This document shows positions 7,628-7,644 of a DNA stretch of 7,644 nucleotides, piece after piece. The stretch covers positions 1 through 7,644 of the forward strand of contig JAAFJZ010000112.1 in the NCBI GenBank assembly GCA_013298205.1. Reading direction: 5' to 3'. The stretch's first letter is position 1. Each line of letters opens with the position of its first letter. The position numbers were made by a program, and so were the translations under genes. Below the pieces are notes generated by a model, which searched no databases, was not told the origin of the DNA, and worked only from the letters and a program-made list of their open reading frames with translations. This DNA is from Cytophagales bacterium. Its GTDB lineage: Bacteria > Bacteroidota > Bacteroidia > Cytophagales > UBA9547.

Positions 7628-7644
7628 TGAAAACTATTTGTTCG
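7625..7644 (-). other. Regulator TTG start and truncated upstream region
   Basis: The TTG (7627-7625) begins the regulator. Only 17 bases of upstream sequence remain, and they contain an in-frame TAG at 7636-7634. No Shine-Dalgarno motif is seen. TAGTTTTC at 7636-7629 resembles the Bacteroidota -7 element (TAnnTTTG) but lies too close to the start to be a convincing promoter. The real promoter and TetR operator should be just beyond the right edge. Confidence 0.4.

Noticed and set aside
1..7644. Search for CRISPR array, tRNA/rRNA, insertion sequence or attachment site
   Set aside because: The window is filled by five continuous genes with gaps of at most 46 bases. No repeated spacers, cloverleaf sequences or transposase motifs were seen.

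Overview
The window is an AT-rich stretch that is almost entirely coding. All five genes lie on the minus strand and read as one compact transcription unit. The organism is most likely a member of the phylum Bacteroidota, perhaps a Cytophagales-like lineage. The reasons are the AT-rich codon use, start codons mostly lacking a Shine-Dalgarno sequence, signal peptides that end just before Gln, and above all the form of the TonB-dependent receptor and RND permease, which match Bacteroidota subfamilies as I remember them. Genus cannot be told from this window.

In transcription order (right to left) the genes are: a TetR-family regulator (7019-7627, TTG start); a TolC-family outer-membrane efflux protein (5573-7006); a lipoprotein membrane-fusion adaptor (4417-5526); an RND inner-membrane permease of the HAE1 (hydrophobe/amphiphile) type (998-4375); and the first 332 residues of a TonB-dependent receptor (1-998), cut by the left edge. 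The gaps are 12, 46 and 41 bases, and the receptor's ATG overlaps the permease stop codon by one base (TAATG). There is no RNA gene, CRISPR array, insertion sequence or terminator that I can support, and no gene-free stretch longer than 46 bases.

Together the middle three genes encode a complete tripartite pump: proton-driven permease in the inner membrane, lipid-anchored adaptor in the periplasm, and exit duct in the outer membrane. The TetR protein at the head of the unit probably represses it and itself, but the promoter and operator lie beyond the right edge. The least ordinary feature is the coupling of a TonB-dependent receptor, normally an importer, to the end of an export-pump operon, together with an AGGA ribosome-binding motif used nowhere else in the window. 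The pump and regulator themselves look intact and conventional for the phylum. I do not see an obviously new system, but the receptor-pump coupling, the extra hydrophobic hairpin in the permease and the T9 tract in the receptor's signal peptide deserve a check.
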